A stretch of 55,300 bases of DNA from Prevotella merdae (GTDB lineage: Bacteria; Bacteroidota; Bacteroidia; Bacteroidales; Bacteroidaceae), in NCBI RefSeq assembly GCF_900290275.1, contig NZ_LT985324.1, forward strand, positions 1,296,777 to 1,352,076, in the 5' to 3' direction. Below are positions 25,479 through 35,605 of this stretch, piece by piece (positions within the stretch are counted from its first letter, which is position 1; each line of letters starts with the position of its first letter). Position numbers and translations under genes: made by a program. The notes beneath the pieces were generated by a model. That model had not been told where the DNA came from. It did not search any database and saw only the letters and a program-made list of their open reading frames with translations.

Positions 25479-26528
25479 TTACTTAGCCTCATTCTCCGGA
25501 CGGAGCTCGCGAACTGTCTCGGCAGCGCGCCACATTTCCATGTCGTGCATAGCCTTAAGCTCAGCGTTAAGCTTCTCACGGTAGTCTGGCTTAGAGTTAG
25601 AATCGATAGAAATCTGAGCCTCGTTACCAGTCTTAACAGAGAGATAAAGCCACTCCATAACAGGCTTGATAGCCTCGCGGAACCGAGGAGCCCAATCCAA
25701 AGCACCACGCTGTGCTGTTGTAGAACAGTTTGCATACATCCAGTCCATACCCTTCTCGGCGAAGAGAGGCATAAGACTCTGTGTAAGCTCCTCAACAGTC
25801 TCGTTGAAAGCCTCAGAAGGAGAGTGACCATGCTCACGAAGAACCTCATACTGAGCCTCAAGCAATCCCTCAATAGCACCCATCAGTGAACCACGCTCGC
25901 CAGTAAGGTCGCTTGTTGCTTCACGTTGGAAAGTTGTCTTGAACAGATAGCCGGCACCGATACCAATACCAAAGGCGATAGTCTTCTCCTCTGCCTTACC
26001 TGAGTGATCCTGATAAACAGCATAAGAGCAGTTCAAGCCACGACCCTCAAGGAACATTGTACGGAGCGATGTACCCGAACCCTTAGGAGCAACCATTATA
26101 ACATCTACATCTGCTGGAGGAACTACACCTGTGCGGTCGTTCCAGTTGATAGCAAAACCATGTGAGTAGTAAAGTGTCTTGCCAGGTGTTAGATATTTCT
26201 TTATTTTTGGCCATACTGCAATCTGACCTGCGTCAGAAAGAAGCATGCAGATAATAGTACCCTTCTCGGCTGCCTCTTCAACAGAGAACAATGTCTTACC
26301 AGGAACCCAACCGTCAGCTACAGCCTTGTCATAAGTTTTGCCTGGACGCTGACCAACGATAACGTTGAAACCATTGTCGCGCAAGTTTCCTGCCTGACCA
26401 GGACCCTGAATACCGTATCCCAAAATGGCAATCGTTTCGTTTTTCAGAACTTCACGTGCTTTTTCCAATGAAAACTCTTTGCTGGTGACTACTGTCTCTA
26501 CAACGCCACCGAAATTCATTTGTGCCAT
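25479..26528 (-). CDS. ilvC: Ketol-acid reductoisomerase
   Basis: A 349-residue class I enzyme that converts acetolactate or acetohydroxybutyrate to the dihydroxy acid with NAD(P)H and Mg, the second common step of valine and isoleucine synthesis. The Rossmann motif is AILGYGIQGPGQAGNLRDNG (about 34-53), and the cofactor loop after it has GQRPGKTYDKA. The metal and substrate region shows DLTGERGSLMGAIEGLLEAQ and SEAFNETVEELTQ. It has its own promoter and ~105-nt leader, so it may be expressed separately from ilvDBN. The start follows a small GCGGTC/GACCGC hairpin in the leader. Confidence 0.95.
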   Translation of the reverse strand: MAQMNFGGVVETVVTSKEFSLEKAREVLKNETIAILGYGIQGPGQAGNLRDNGFNVIVGQRPGKTYDKAVADGWVPGKTLFSVEEAAEKGTIICMLLSDAGQIAVWPKIKKYLTPGKTLYYSHGFAINWNDRTGVVPPADVDVIMVAPKGSGTSLRTMFLEGRGLNCSYAVYQDHSGKAEEKTIAFGIGIGAGYLFKTTFQREATSDLTGERGSLMGAIEGLLEAQYEVLREHGHSPSEAFNETVEELTQSLMPLFAEKGMDWMYANCSTTAQRGALDWAPRFREAIKPVMEWLYLSVKTGNEAQISIDSNSKPDYREKLNAELKAMHDMEMWRAAETVRELRPENEAK

Positions 26529-26545
26529 ATTACAATAGTTTTAAG

Positions 26546-26669
26546 GCGGTCTACAAACGACCGCGGGTTTATATTTTCTTTATATCAGTTGTTCGTACAA
26601 ATACTGGTCGAGGTGTTATTTTGTTTCTTTTACGACTGCAAAGGTAATAAATTATAACTAACCAGCAAA
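26546..26669 (-). promoter_or_regulatory. ilvC promoter and leader hairpin
   Basis: On the - strand TTTG (26666-26669), a 19-bp spacer and TACCTTTG (26639-26646) form a full consensus promoter. The leader from about 26632 holds a 6-bp GC-rich stem, GCGGTC / GACCGC (26546-26564), shortly before the ATG. No clear Leu/Val/Ile-rich leader peptide is seen, so classical attenuation is not supported. Confidence 0.82.
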
Positions 26670-26677
26670 TTTTTCTA

Positions 26678-27448
26678 TCAGTTTTTTACAAAAATAAGTT
26701 TACATCTGCACACTTCTTTCATATCTGTGCTATTATCATTGCTTTTTAGCACCATTATGTCGTATTCTTCGTCCGAACGTTGCTCAACAGCGAAATGAAG
26801 TTTGTCGCCAAAGTATGATTCTGCCACATAGGCAATGTCGATACGTTGCAATCTATACTTATTGTACCAATCCAATGGCCACATGTCAAGAATGTGTTCA
26901 ATATACTTAACCGAGTTGATATGTCCATTAACGTCCACATCACTATAATGTGTGTCAATACTGTGACTTACCTCAGTTGTCTTGGCCACCTTAACACGCT
27001 TGAAAGGTTCGATAGGACATTCCTTATCTGTTTCAATATACTTTGTAATCAGTCCGTCACGCTCCTGCAATATGTCTACAGGCTGGCGGCTTTCGGTGTC
27101 TATCATTGCCCAAATACTGCGACCATAGCCATACATCTTACCTTCTTTATCGCGAATGGTAAAGTTTCGGCTTGTAAAGAACTTCATAACATTCTCCACC
27201 CATGTGTCAACAGTTATGCGGTCGTATGCCTTAGGCATATCGGTCATCTCCATAACAAATCGCGACAACACCCATGTCTTGTGCACAGTGTTGAGATAGT
27301 CCATACCATAGCCACGCTCGTTGCTATGGAAGTCGGCTGCATTTAGCAGATGATTGCCAAGATGACCAATAAATATTCGATTAGAGAAATCACAGTGGAA
27401 AGGCTCTACAAGGAAGTCATAGCTTCCAACTTTGCTTAGTAGATTCAT
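26678..27448 (-). CDS. Acyl-ACP thioesterase (FatA/FatB family)
   Basis: A 256-residue acyl-ACP thioesterase with two hotdog domains. The N-terminal half includes MDYLNTVHKTWVLSRFVMEM and VDTWVENVMKFFTSRNFTI. The second half has the typical DVDVNGHINSVKYIEHILD, matching the conserved D-x-N-x-H-x-N active-site region. It hydrolyses acyl-ACP to free fatty acid; chain specificity is unknown. It sits between ilvN and ilvC with short gaps, so it is probably cotranscribed with the ilv genes. The ilvC promoter overlaps its 3' end. Free-acid release could link branched-chain precursors to lipid synthesis, which is inference. Confidence 0.88.
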   Translation of the reverse strand: MNLLSKVGSYDFLVEPFHCDFSNRIFIGHLGNHLLNAADFHSNERGYGMDYLNTVHKTWVLSRFVMEMTDMPKAYDRITVDTWVENVMKFFTSRNFTIRDKEGKMYGYGRSIWAMIDTESRQPVDILQERDGLITKYIETDKECPIEPFKRVKVAKTTEVSHSIDTHYSDVDVNGHINSVKYIEHILDMWPLDWYNKYRLQRIDIAYVAESYFGDKLHFAVEQRSDEEYDIMVLKSNDNSTDMKEVCRCKLIFVKN

Positions 27449-27518
27449 AGTTAAATATAAAATAGAAAAGTCCCACCCCGCCCTATTGGGCAGAGTGGGC
27501 GATGATTAATAAATATCT

Positions 27519-28043
27519 TTATTTATTATGCAGATAATCCTGTACCGGTTCGTTGAAGCTGCGTGTTACAGCCACACGACCAGAACGCGAATATTGCAAC
27601 AGACAACCAAAGTCGTTGAAAGCACTAAACAGATTCTGCACTTCCTCTGTCAATCCTGCTATCTGTACAGTAGCGTATGTAGGGTTTACCTCCATCATAC
27701 GTGCTCCGCTGCGTCGTATAACACGCGATATCTCTGGATTCTGCATCAGCACGGGAGTTGAAATCTTGTATATTGCAATCTCGTGGATAAAGAGGTCGCT
27801 ATCGAGATAGTAGTCGGCCTTAATCACATCTATCTTGCGCTCTATCTGCTTTGTTATCTTTATTATTTGTTCTTCGTCGCTCCAAGCCGTAATGGTGTAC
27901 TTATGTATGCCTTTTATGCTGGAAGCCGACACATTAAGACTCTCTATATTGACCTGCTGGCGTGTAAACACTGAGGTTATCTGGTTGAGTATACCGGCGA
28001 TATTCTCCGAGTAAACCAGTAATGTATATAATTTCTGTTCCAC
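27519..28043 (-). CDS. ilvN: Acetolactate synthase small (regulatory) subunit
   Basis: 174 residues, the IlvH/IlvN regulatory subunit that activates the catalytic subunit and gives valine feedback. An N-terminal ACT domain is visible: LYTLLVYSENIAGILNQITS then INIESLNV-like VNIESLNVSAS. A C-terminal ALS small-subunit domain follows, though it is sequence-divergent. It lies 46 bp after ilvB in the same operon. Between it and the thioesterase gene is a GC-rich inverted repeat (CCCAC…GTGGG near 27472-27500) that could partly attenuate transcription. Confidence 0.9.
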   Translation of the reverse strand: MEQKLYTLLVYSENIAGILNQITSVFTRQQVNIESLNVSASSIKGIHKYTITAWSDEEQIIKITKQIERKIDVIKADYYLDSDLFIHEIAIYKISTPVLMQNPEISRVIRRSGARMMEVNPTYATVQIAGLTEEVQNLFSAFNDFGCLLQYSRSGRVAVTRSFNEPVQDYLHNK

Positions 28044-28089
28044 TTTTTCTTCAATGTTTAATTATTACTGTCCAATGCTTCATCAATGG

Positions 28090-29799
28090 TTAAACATTAA
28101 TCTCAAGAAGCATTTCGTCCACACTCTTACCCGGAGGTGTCATAGGTAGAACGTTGTCTTGCTCTTTAACGGCACATTCGAGGATATATGGACCAGGTGT
28201 TGCAAGCATCTTCTCTATAGCAGCATGCAAGTCGTTGCGCTCTATCACCACATCGTAGTTAAGATGGTAACCACTGCATATCTGTGCATAGTCAGGGTTA
28301 AGCATCTTTGTGAACGACTGGCGATGGTTGAAGAACATGTCCTGCCACTGGCGCACATTGCCAAGGTAGTTGTTGTTCATAAGTATCACCTTAACTGGAG
28401 CCTGCTGTTCCATGATAGTGCCAAGTTCCTGTATACTCATCTGGAATCCGCCATCGCCAGTAAATAGGCATACTGTACGTTCGGGCGAGCCAAATGTTGC
28501 ACCTACTGCAGCTGGCAATCCAAATCCCATAGTGCCAAGACCACCACTTGTAACAACACTAAGCTTGCGCTTGAACTTAAAGTAACGACATGAGAACATC
28601 TGGTTCTGACCAACATCGTTCACCAATACAGCCTCGCCATTTGTTGCCTCAGCTACAGCATTTACAATTTCGCCCATAAGCAGCGGACCATCCTTGGGAT
28701 GTATGGCAGGCTCTATAACCTTCTGGGTTTCCTGTTCAAGATATGGCTTGAAACTGTCTATCCATTCCTTGTGTTCGTTCTTATTAAGCAAACGAGTGAT
28801 GGCCGGAAGCGACATCTTACAATCGCCTACAATCGACACGTCAGTCTTAATGTTCTTGTCTATCTCTACATTATCTATATCAAGATGTATAATCTTGGCT
28901 TGCTTAGCGTATGTGTCAAGACGTCCGGTAACACGATCGCTGAAACGCATACCAATAGCTATAATAACATCGGCCTGCTGTGTAAGAACGTTGGGCGCAT
29001 AACTGCCATGCATACCAAGCATACCAACATTTAGAGGATGGTCTGACGGGAGCGCAGAGAGTCCAAGCAATGTGCGGGCAGCCGGTATGTCTGCCTTTTC
29101 AAGAAACTCTATAAGTTCATTATGCGCACCACCTAATTCTACACCATGTCCAACAAGTGCTAACGGACGCTCGGCATTATTTATAAGTTTGGCAGCAGCA
29201 GCTACATGATCGTCTTGAATCTTTGGATATGGATCGTAGCTGCGAACAGATGTAACCTTTGCAGGCTGCCAATCGCATGTACCTACCTGAGCACTCTTAG
29301 GAAAATCGATAACTACCGGACCTGGACGACCTGTACGTGCTATATAGAAAGCACGGCTTATAGCCCAAGCCACATCCTCTGGACGACGTATCTGATAACT
29401 CCACTTGCTGATAGGCTGAGCCAAACCCACAAGGTCTACCTCTTGGAATGCATCAGTACCAAGAGCGCTTACACCTACCTGTCCAGCAATAACCACGATT
29501 GGGGTAGAGTCGATCATCGCATCGGCTACGCCAGTCAATGTATTGGTAACACCAGGACCGCTTGTCACCAAGCATACTCCGACATCACCACTAACACGCG
29601 AGAAACCTTCTGCAGCATGAGCAGCTGCCTGTTCATGACGCACGAGAATATGATCGAAAACTTTTTTCTCGCCTCTTGTATAATCGTATAGAGCATCAAA
29701 CACCGGCATTATAGCTCCGCCGGGATAGCCAAAGATAGTCTTTACACCCTCGTTCTTGAGAGAACGCATCAAGGCTTCTGCTCCTGTAATTTTTTCCAT
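28090..29799 (-). CDS. ilvB: Acetolactate synthase large (catalytic) subunit
   Basis: A 569-residue ThDP-dependent enzyme that condenses two pyruvates, or pyruvate and 2-oxobutyrate. The ThDP-activating glutamate is in RHEQAAAHAAEGFSR (about 53-67). The ThDP/Mg motif begins GDGGFQMSIQELG and ends NNNYLGN. The middle FAD-type domain and the PGGAIMPVFDAL start are typical of the biosynthetic enzyme. It starts 19 bp after ilvD, so the two are in one transcript. It is intact and of normal length. Confidence 0.96.
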   Translation of the reverse strand: MEKITGAEALMRSLKNEGVKTIFGYPGGAIMPVFDALYDYTRGEKKVFDHILVRHEQAAAHAAEGFSRVSGDVGVCLVTSGPGVTNTLTGVADAMIDSTPIVVIAGQVGVSALGTDAFQEVDLVGLAQPISKWSYQIRRPEDVAWAISRAFYIARTGRPGPVVIDFPKSAQVGTCDWQPAKVTSVRSYDPYPKIQDDHVAAAAKLINNAERPLALVGHGVELGGAHNELIEFLEKADIPAARTLLGLSALPSDHPLNVGMLGMHGSYAPNVLTQQADVIIAIGMRFSDRVTGRLDTYAKQAKIIHLDIDNVEIDKNIKTDVSIVGDCKMSLPAITRLLNKNEHKEWIDSFKPYLEQETQKVIEPAIHPKDGPLLMGEIVNAVAEATNGEAVLVNDVGQNQMFSCRYFKFKRKLSVVTSGGLGTMGFGLPAAVGATFGSPERTVCLFTGDGGFQMSIQELGTIMEQQAPVKVILMNNNYLGNVRQWQDMFFNHRQSFTKMLNPDYAQICSGYHLNYDVVIERNDLHAAIEKMLATPGPYILECAVKEQDNVLPMTPPGKSVDEMLLEINV

Positions 29800-29818
29800 A
29801 TAGTCCTTCTCCTTTGCT

Positions 29819-31618
29819 TTAGATTATTCTCACACCACCCTTATCTGCCGAACTAACGCTCTGCGCATATGCACGTAATGCCTTGCTCACCTTACGGTCG
29901 CGTGTAAGTGGTTGCTGTGGACGTGCGGCAAGTTCCTCATCACTTAGCTTGACATTTATTGAACGGTTGGGGATATCAATCTCGATAATATCGCCATCCT
30001 TAATCTTTCCAATGTTGCCGCCAGCTGCAGCCTCAGGAGATATATGTCCGATACTCAGACCAGATGTGCCACCAGAGAATCGACCGTCAGTAATGAGAGC
30101 ACACTCCTTACCAAGGTGCATACTCTTAATATAAGATGTAGGATAGAGCATTTCCTGCATACCAGGGCCTCCCTTAGGACCCTCGTGGGTTATAACAACG
30201 CAGTCGCCACTCTTTATCTTTCCACCAAGTATACCCTCGCAAGCTGCTTCCTGTGAGTCAAACACTTTTGCAGGACCACTAAACTTCCATATCGAAGGGT
30301 CAACACCAGCAGTCTTAACCACGCATCCGTCCTGAGCAATATTGCCAAACAGAACAGCCAATCCACCATCTTTGGTATAAGCATGTTCGAGAGAACGTAT
30401 ACAACCATTCTCGCGATCTACATCAAGCGATTCCCATTGTGCATCCTGACTGCCCATCTTTGTAGAGAACTTTCTACCTGGTGCACTATGATAAATGCGG
30501 TCTGCCTCAGCCGATATTTTCTCACCCGTAATATCATATTCGTTCATAGCCTCAGCAAGTGTCAATCCATCAACACGCTTTGTTTCGCCATGTATCAGTC
30601 CGCCACGGTTAAGCTCGTTCAAAATACCAAGAATACCACCTGCACGGTTGCACTCCTGTACACTATACTTCTGAGTATTTGGCGAAAGCTTGCACAGGCA
30701 AGGCACATGACGACTAAGTTTATCTATATCTGCCATAGTAAACTCTGCCTCTGCCTCTTGAGCAATAGCAAGCAAGTGCAGCACAGTGTTAGTACTACCT
30801 CCCATTGCGATATCAAGAGTCATGGCATTGAGGAAAGCATTGCGTGTGGCAATGTTGCGTGGCAACACACTATCGTCTCCATCCTGATAATAAGCAAAGG
30901 CATTCTTCACTATCTGGCGGGCAGCAGCCTTAAACAGCTCGATACGATTCTTGTGTGTGGCAAGGATGGTGCCGTTGCCAGGCAGAGCCATACCAATAGC
31001 TTCGGTCAAGGAGTTCATTGAGTTGGCTGTGAACATACCCGAACAGCAACCACAGCCTGGACACGAGCACTTCTCTATCTGCTCAAGGTCGTCGTCGGAC
31101 ACCGTCTTGTCGGCACCCTTAATCATAGCTGTAATAAGGTCGGCATTTTCGCCATTCCAACGACCAGCCTCCATAGGTCCACCCGAACAGAACACAGTAG
31201 GAATGTTAAGGCGCATCGACGCCATAAGCATACCCGGAGTAATCTTGTCGCAATTAGAAATGCAAATCATAGCATCAGCCTTATGGGCATTGACCATGTA
31301 TTCCACCGAGTCGGCTATAATGTCGCGTGACGGCAATGAATATAGCATACCATCGTGTCCCATAGCAATACCATCGTCAATAGCGATAGTATTAAACTCG
31401 GCTGCATAGCAACCCATACTCTCAATTTCCTGCTTAACAATCTGTCCTATCTCATGTAGATGTGTGTGACCAGGTACAAACTGTGTGAACGAGTTGACAA
31501 TAGCAATAATGGGCTTGCCAAACTGTTCGTGTTTCATACCTGCGGCGACCCAAAGAGCGCGAGCTCCTGCCATACGGCGGCCTTCGGTACACACTGCGCT
31601 TCTTAACTGATGTTTCAT
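29819..31618 (-). CDS. ilvD: Dihydroxy-acid dehydratase
   Basis: A Fe-S dehydratase that forms the 2-oxo acids of valine and isoleucine synthesis. With the start at 31618 the product has 599 residues and begins [20 protein letters not shown], aligning with known IlvD starts. Cluster cysteines are visible in [12 protein letters not shown] and [17 protein letters not shown]. An ATG two codons earlier (31624) is nearly as good. The in-frame ATG at 31696 cannot be used, because it lies inside the -7 promoter box. ilvD is the first gene of the leftward operon. Confidence 0.94.
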   Translation of the reverse strand: MKHQLRSAVCTEGRRMAGARALWVAAGMKHEQFGKPIIAIVNSFTQFVPGHTHLHEIGQIVKQEIESMGCYAAEFNTIAIDDGIAMGHDGMLYSLPSRDIIADSVEYMVNAHKADAMICISNCDKITPGMLMASMRLNIPTVFCSGGPMEAGRWNGENADLITAMIKGADKTVSDDDLEQIEKCSCPGCGCCSGMFTANSMNSLTEAIGMALPGNGTILATHKNRIELFKAAARQIVKNAFAYYQDGDDSVLPRNIATRNAFLNAMTLDIAMGGSTNTVLHLLAIAQEAEAEFTMADIDKLSRHVPCLCKLSPNTQKYSVQECNRAGGILGILNELNRGGLIHGETKRVDGLTLAEAMNEYDITGEKISAEADRIYHSAPGRKFSTKMGSQDAQWESLDVDRENGCIRSLEHAYTKDGGLAVLFGNIAQDGCVVKTAGVDPSIWKFSGPAKVFDSQEAACEGILGGKIKSGDCVVITHEGPKGGPGMQEMLYPTSYIKSMHLGKECALITDGRFSGGTSGLSIGHISPEAAAGGNIGKIKDGDIIEIDIPNRSINVKLSDEELAARPQQPLTRDRKVSKALRAYAQSVSSADKGGVRII

Positions 31619-31693
31619 TTGCATATTGTTTCTTGTTTTATCTATTTCTTTTATGTTCTTGTATAAAGTGTCCTGAACAACACCTGCATAGTG

Positions 31694-31723
31694 CAAAGGT
31701 AATTAGTTTTTGTATAACAGCCA
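31694..31723 (-). promoter_or_regulatory. ilvDBN operon promoter
   Basis: On the - strand the -7 box TACCTTTG is at 31694-31701, with a TTG/TTTG -33 element about 20-23 bp upstream. The start of transcription should be near 31688, leaving a ~65-nt leader before the ilvD start. 31724-31932 shows no gene. Confidence 0.75.
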
Positions 31724-31932
31724 ACAAATTCTAAGTAATTTTTGCTCTTTTGCAAAGGTTATACAGTAAAAACAGATAAAAAAGTAACAAATTAATAGCC
31801 ATATGACACAATTTATTTTATTTTGTGCAATTTATCTTACAACAATCTTCATACAATACATCATCAAGAGTTATCTGAACTTATCACTTTAACTAAATAC
31901 AAAGAATTATCACACCTCATGCTTTATCTTGG

Positions 31933-32928
31933 CTACCACCCAAAAGTGGCAACAAGTGGCAAATGGTCGCTAAAACCATTAAGATAACGCGGACCAAGAT
32001 AATTGCGGCGCGGTTTCACGCCACCATACTTATCATCTGGTTCGATAAGAAACGGAGCATCGTATATATAACAATTGTCTACACTTGCAGCCAACGATTC
32101 GCTTACAAGTATATGGTCTAAGCTTCCCCACTCGCCTTGATAACGATATGTTCCTTTAGCCCCGTTGTGTCCTGTTGCCTTTTCCGAGATGTCTTTCATA
32201 CGATTGCTGCACAACAGACGCACGCTTGCCGATTGGCTATAGTCGTTAAAGTCGCCAGCAATGATTATCTTCGCATCTTTCGACACATTATTATATATAG
32301 AGTCTATCACTTCGGCCACCTTACTGGCTGCCGCTATACGAAAAGGTCGCGATTGTCGTTCGCCACCACGTCTGCTGGGCAAATGTGCCACAACAACATG
32401 CAAGGTATCTCCAGATGCGATAATACCCGAAGCATATAGTATGTCACGTGTAGGTCGCATATTCCTTATTGGCTCCACCCTCACACTATGACTATTTATC
32501 AACCTAAAAGAAAAAGGAGAGTATACCAATGCTACATCTATGCCACGCTCGTCTGGCGAGTTTGTCATAACATATTCATACCGGGCATTGCGCAACAAGC
32601 TACGCCTTGTAAGGTCGTGCAACACACTATCGTTCTCTACCTCGCATAGAGCAACCATATCTGGCAACTGCCAAGACCGACCTTTTACATAGTCTACATC
32701 TTTAAGTTCCTTGCCTTGCAACACGCCTACTTGTTTCTCTCCACACGCTATTATTGTCTGCCCCACTCTATTAAGCTTGCGCCAATAGCGTGTACGCGTC
32801 CAATGATACGAACCATCCGGCAAAAACTCTGTGTCATTCTTCAAAGAGTCGTGCCTACAGTCGAAAAGATTTTCGCAGTTAAGTTCTACGAATGTGAAGA
32901 GGGAGATTAGAAGCATTGATAGAGTCAT
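31933..32928 (-). CDS. Secreted endonuclease/exonuclease/phosphatase-fold protein
   Basis: 331 residues of the EEP superfamily. The N-terminus (MTLSMLLISLFTFV) is a likely signal peptide, followed at once by ELNCENLFD, the conserved Asn and Glu-bearing opening motif. DMVALCEVEND carries a metal-binding Glu, AGDFNDY the Asp-x-Asn motif and GFSDHLPLVA the Ser-Asp-His motif, so the catalytic set is complete. Bacteroidota copies are usually annotated as nucleases or phosphatases; the substrate (DNA, phosphoinositide, sphingomyelin) cannot be told. It has its own promoter and appears monocistronic. Confidence 0.85.
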   Translation of the reverse strand: MTLSMLLISLFTFVELNCENLFDCRHDSLKNDTEFLPDGSYHWTRTRYWRKLNRVGQTIIACGEKQVGVLQGKELKDVDYVKGRSWQLPDMVALCEVENDSVLHDLTRRSLLRNARYEYVMTNSPDERGIDVALVYSPFSFRLINSHSVRVEPIRNMRPTRDILYASGIIASGDTLHVVVAHLPSRRGGERQSRPFRIAAASKVAEVIDSIYNNVSKDAKIIIAGDFNDYSQSASVRLLCSNRMKDISEKATGHNGAKGTYRYQGEWGSLDHILVSESLAASVDNCYIYDAPFLIEPDDKYGGVKPRRNYLGPRYLNGFSDHLPLVATFGW

Positions 32929-32976
32929 TTGTTGTAGTTTTTTTATAGATTCAACTTCAAGGTATAATCACTAACA

Positions 32977-33007
32977 CAAAAGTAAGCATTAAATCTGAGT
33001 TGACAAA
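32977..33007 (-). promoter_or_regulatory. Promoter of the EEP-family gene
   Basis: On the - strand TTTG (33004-33007), a 19-bp spacer and TACTTTTG (32977-32984) give a full consensus about 50 bp before the gene start. Confidence 0.78.
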
Positions 33008-33045
33008 CACCTGAAACGAAAACTTTCATAAAGACAAACCCAAAG

Positions 33046-35604
33046 CTACAAGCGGCTCTTCTCCTCATTGCCGGCACCCGTACCTTTATACTTACTTTTT
33101 GCTGTATTGAAGTTATACGATAAGGTCATACCTACACAACGTTCATAGCCATAACAGTCTTTTTTCATTACGGTATGGCTGCCATACATTGTCCATTGTT
33201 CCTTGTCGGTCTTGAACAAGTCGTTGGCATAAACGCCTATTACAAGAGCGTCGTTGAGGAATGACTTTGTGAACTTCACGTCCACACGAGCAAATGATTT
33301 TGTTTTTTGCAGGTCATTAAACCTACCCGTCTTATATCTCATATTGAGGAAAGCCTTTAGTGTAGGCGTTATGTTGAAACGATTGTTTAGACGGAAGTTG
33401 AAGCATGGTCTGTTTGATGGTTTGTTGATATCAAAACCATCAGTACACAAGAACGACTGTGTGTAATCTATCTCTGTCATAGGATTATACCAACCGAAAC
33501 GGGGCGAAGCCACTATCGACACATACACATCCTGACTATTATTGAAGTTGACATTGCGCAGAAAGACAATGTCCTTACCTTGATATAATGTAGCTATCCA
33601 CACCATAGGTTTGTCGATATAGTTGTAGCCGGCATTGAACGACAACCAATCGTACACCACATTCAAGTCCACATTATTTATTATACAAGGACAGAGATAA
33701 GGATTTCCACCCTCATAAGTATAGCGATTATCATACTGCACCTCATCACGCAGACTGTTATAGCTGGGTCGCTGAGTCTTGCATGTATAAGCAAGTTGCA
33801 ATGCCCATTTATCACTATTCCATGACATAGAAGCAGAAGGAAACCAATCGGAATATCTACGACTCGGCTCAGTCTGCAATTCCCCGAAATAATAATAATC
33901 GGACTTTACATTCTCGTATCTCACACCTGCATTTACCGTGATGTCGCCAAACTTCAAGCCATACTCAGCAAAGCCAGCAATGTTATGTTCCTCTATCTTT
34001 GTATTCGACGCAGCGACATATTGTTCGGCATTAGCGTATTCGCCACGAATACGTGAGGATGTAAATTCGGTGCCTATGCTTAGCGTTCCCTTCCAAACTG
34101 GGTAAGACAGAATGAGTTTGGCGGCAGCCATATCACTATGCTGTCTGTTGCATGTATGCACGTCGCGACTCTCAATATCTGCACTACTCTCTTTGATTGA
34201 CATCGTCCTACCTTTCTTTTTCCAGAAATAAGTAGCGTTGAAATCCACACCCAACTTGCCTATCTTACCTACATAATATGCATTAGCGTTATGTGTAGGA
34301 CTAAAGCAATCACTCATATTGGCCGCTTCGTTTACGAATGCTGTTTGCTTTCCGTTTTCCATTATCTTCTGATAAGAGCCGGTCATCTCTCCTTTGCCAA
34401 AACCCGACTGATTTTCGTAGCTCAATCCAAATGTATTGTCATCATCTATGGAATAAGCAAAGGCAGCCTTAGCTCCGGCTCCTTTTGAACGATACTTAAG
34501 CGGTGCTGCCTGTTCAATGAATATATTCTTCGTACCATTGATTTCGTTAGACAATACATTATCCTCACCTCCGGGTGTCGTTGAACCCCATAGTTCACCA
34601 AATACTTCTACCTTATTAGTACGATATATTGACGACATGTATTGCGAACCACCCCACCACTTGTTGAACATTGTAGTAGTATAGTTCTCGCCACTCCATC
34701 CTTCGCCCTGACGGCGTATTGTATTGATACGTATTACGGACTTAACCTCTGCATTATATTTAGCACCTGGTGCGGTGACAATCTCTACATTCTTTATATT
34801 ATCCGATTTAAGTTGATGCAGTTCGTTAAGATCTCTCACCTGTCGGTTGTTGATATAGATAAGCGGCGAACCTTTGGCAAACACATTCACCGTTCCATCC
34901 GAACTGACATCAACGCGAGGCATTTCGCGCAACACATCAGTTGCTGTACCAATCTTGTTAAGATCGGAGTGTTCTATATCAACAATCATACCCTCCTGTC
35001 CCAACTTTATGTTCTCGCGCATAGCTTTTACCTTCACGCCTTTAAGGTTTATCGTATTCTCATGCAGAACGATTGCTCCTATCATACCGGTATTGTATGA
35101 GTGGAATACGGTCTGATAGCCCACACAACTCACCCTTACTATTGCCTTACGGGCTTTGCTGGGAATCACAAACTGACCGTTCTCGTTAGTCACACCACCA
35201 TTTATCAATGAAGAGTCACCCACATTAAGCAACGCTACATTGGCATAATCTATCGGGCGATTATTGCTGTCAACTACGCGACCAATCATTTTTGTAGATG
35301 ATTTCTGCGTGCATTCCACGAATATATTGTCGCCATCTATCGTCATCTTCATCGGATAGAAACCAATGATTTGCCTGATGGCATCAGGAGCGGTTCGCTT
35401 CACCACATCAGTGGTAACCGTGAAGTCCTCCAACTCATCATATATGAAATTGATGTGATAATCCTTTGTGCTCTTGGCAAGGACGGTGAGAGCTTCTGAC
35501 ATTGAAGTGTTGCGGAAATTGTGGGTAATGCGTTGGGCATAAGCGGAGTGAAGAGAAATACTCATCAAGCCCACGAGCAATATAACGTATCTTAATCTTT
35601 TCAT
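33046..35604 (-). CDS. TonB-dependent-receptor-like outer-membrane protein with STN domain
   Basis: 852 residues with a signal peptide ending near AYAQ. An STN (secretin/TonB short N-terminal) domain spans about 30-90 (IYDELEDFTVTTDVVKRT). A carboxypeptidase-regulatory-like beta domain follows (MIGRVVDSNNRPIDYANVALLN), then a plug region (GTATDVLREMPRVDVSSDGTV) and a large beta barrel to the end. The barrel looks like the OMP_b-brl_3 type rather than SusC. The STN domain is the part that contacts the anti-sigma factor in FecA-type trans-envelope signalling. It starts one base after the anti-sigma gene, so the three genes upstream to downstream form a sigma/anti-sigma/receptor operon. The ligand is unknown. 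Confidence 0.85.
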   Translation of the reverse strand: MKRLRYVILLVGLMSISLHSAYAQRITHNFRNTSMSEALTVLAKSTKDYHINFIYDELEDFTVTTDVVKRTAPDAIRQIIGFYPMKMTIDGDNIFVECTQKSSTKMIGRVVDSNNRPIDYANVALLNVGDSSLINGGVTNENGQFVIPSKARKAIVRVSCVGYQTVFHSYNTGMIGAIVLHENTINLKGVKVKAMRENIKLGQEGMIVDIEHSDLNKIGTATDVLREMPRVDVSSDGTVNVFAKGSPLIYINNRQVRDLNELHQLKSDNIKNVEIVTAPGAKYNAEVKSVIRINTIRRQGEGWSGENYTTTMFNKWWGGSQYMSSIYRTNKVEVFGELWGSTTPGGEDNVLSNEINGTKNIFIEQAAPLKYRSKGAGAKAAFAYSIDDDNTFGLSYENQSGFGKGEMTGSYQKIMENGKQTAFVNEAANMSDCFSPTHNANAYYVGKIGKLGVDFNATYFWKKKGRTMSIKESSADIESRDVHTCNRQHSDMAAAKLILSYPVWKGTLSIGTEFTSSRIRGEYANAEQYVAASNTKIEEHNIAGFAEYGLKFGDITVNAGVRYENVKSDYYYFGELQTEPSRRYSDWFPSASMSWNSDKWALQLAYTCKTQRPSYNSLRDEVQYDNRYTYEGGNPYLCPCIINNVDLNVVYDWLSFNAGYNYIDKPMVWIATLYQGKDIVFLRNVNFNNSQDVYVSIVASPRFGWYNPMTEIDYTQSFLCTDGFDINKPSNRPCFNFRLNNRFNITPTLKAFLNMRYKTGRFNDLQKTKSFARVDVKFTKSFLNDALVIGVYANDLFKTDKEQWTMYGSHTVMKKDCYGYERCVGMTLSYNFNTAKSKYKGTGAGNEEKSRL

Positions 35605-35605
35605 C

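Noticed and set aside
26997..27010. GGTTCGA-like sequence suggesting a tRNA T-arm
   Set aside because: It lies inside the thioesterase gene and no other tRNA arms are present.
27472..27500. GC-rich inverted repeat between ilvN and the thioesterase gene as a full terminator
   Set aside because: It has no T run and the downstream gene has no promoter of its own that I can see; at most it attenuates.
31619..31696. Longer ilvD start at 31696
   Set aside because: The ATG lies inside the -7 box of the operon promoter, and the extra residues are not found in IlvD proteins.
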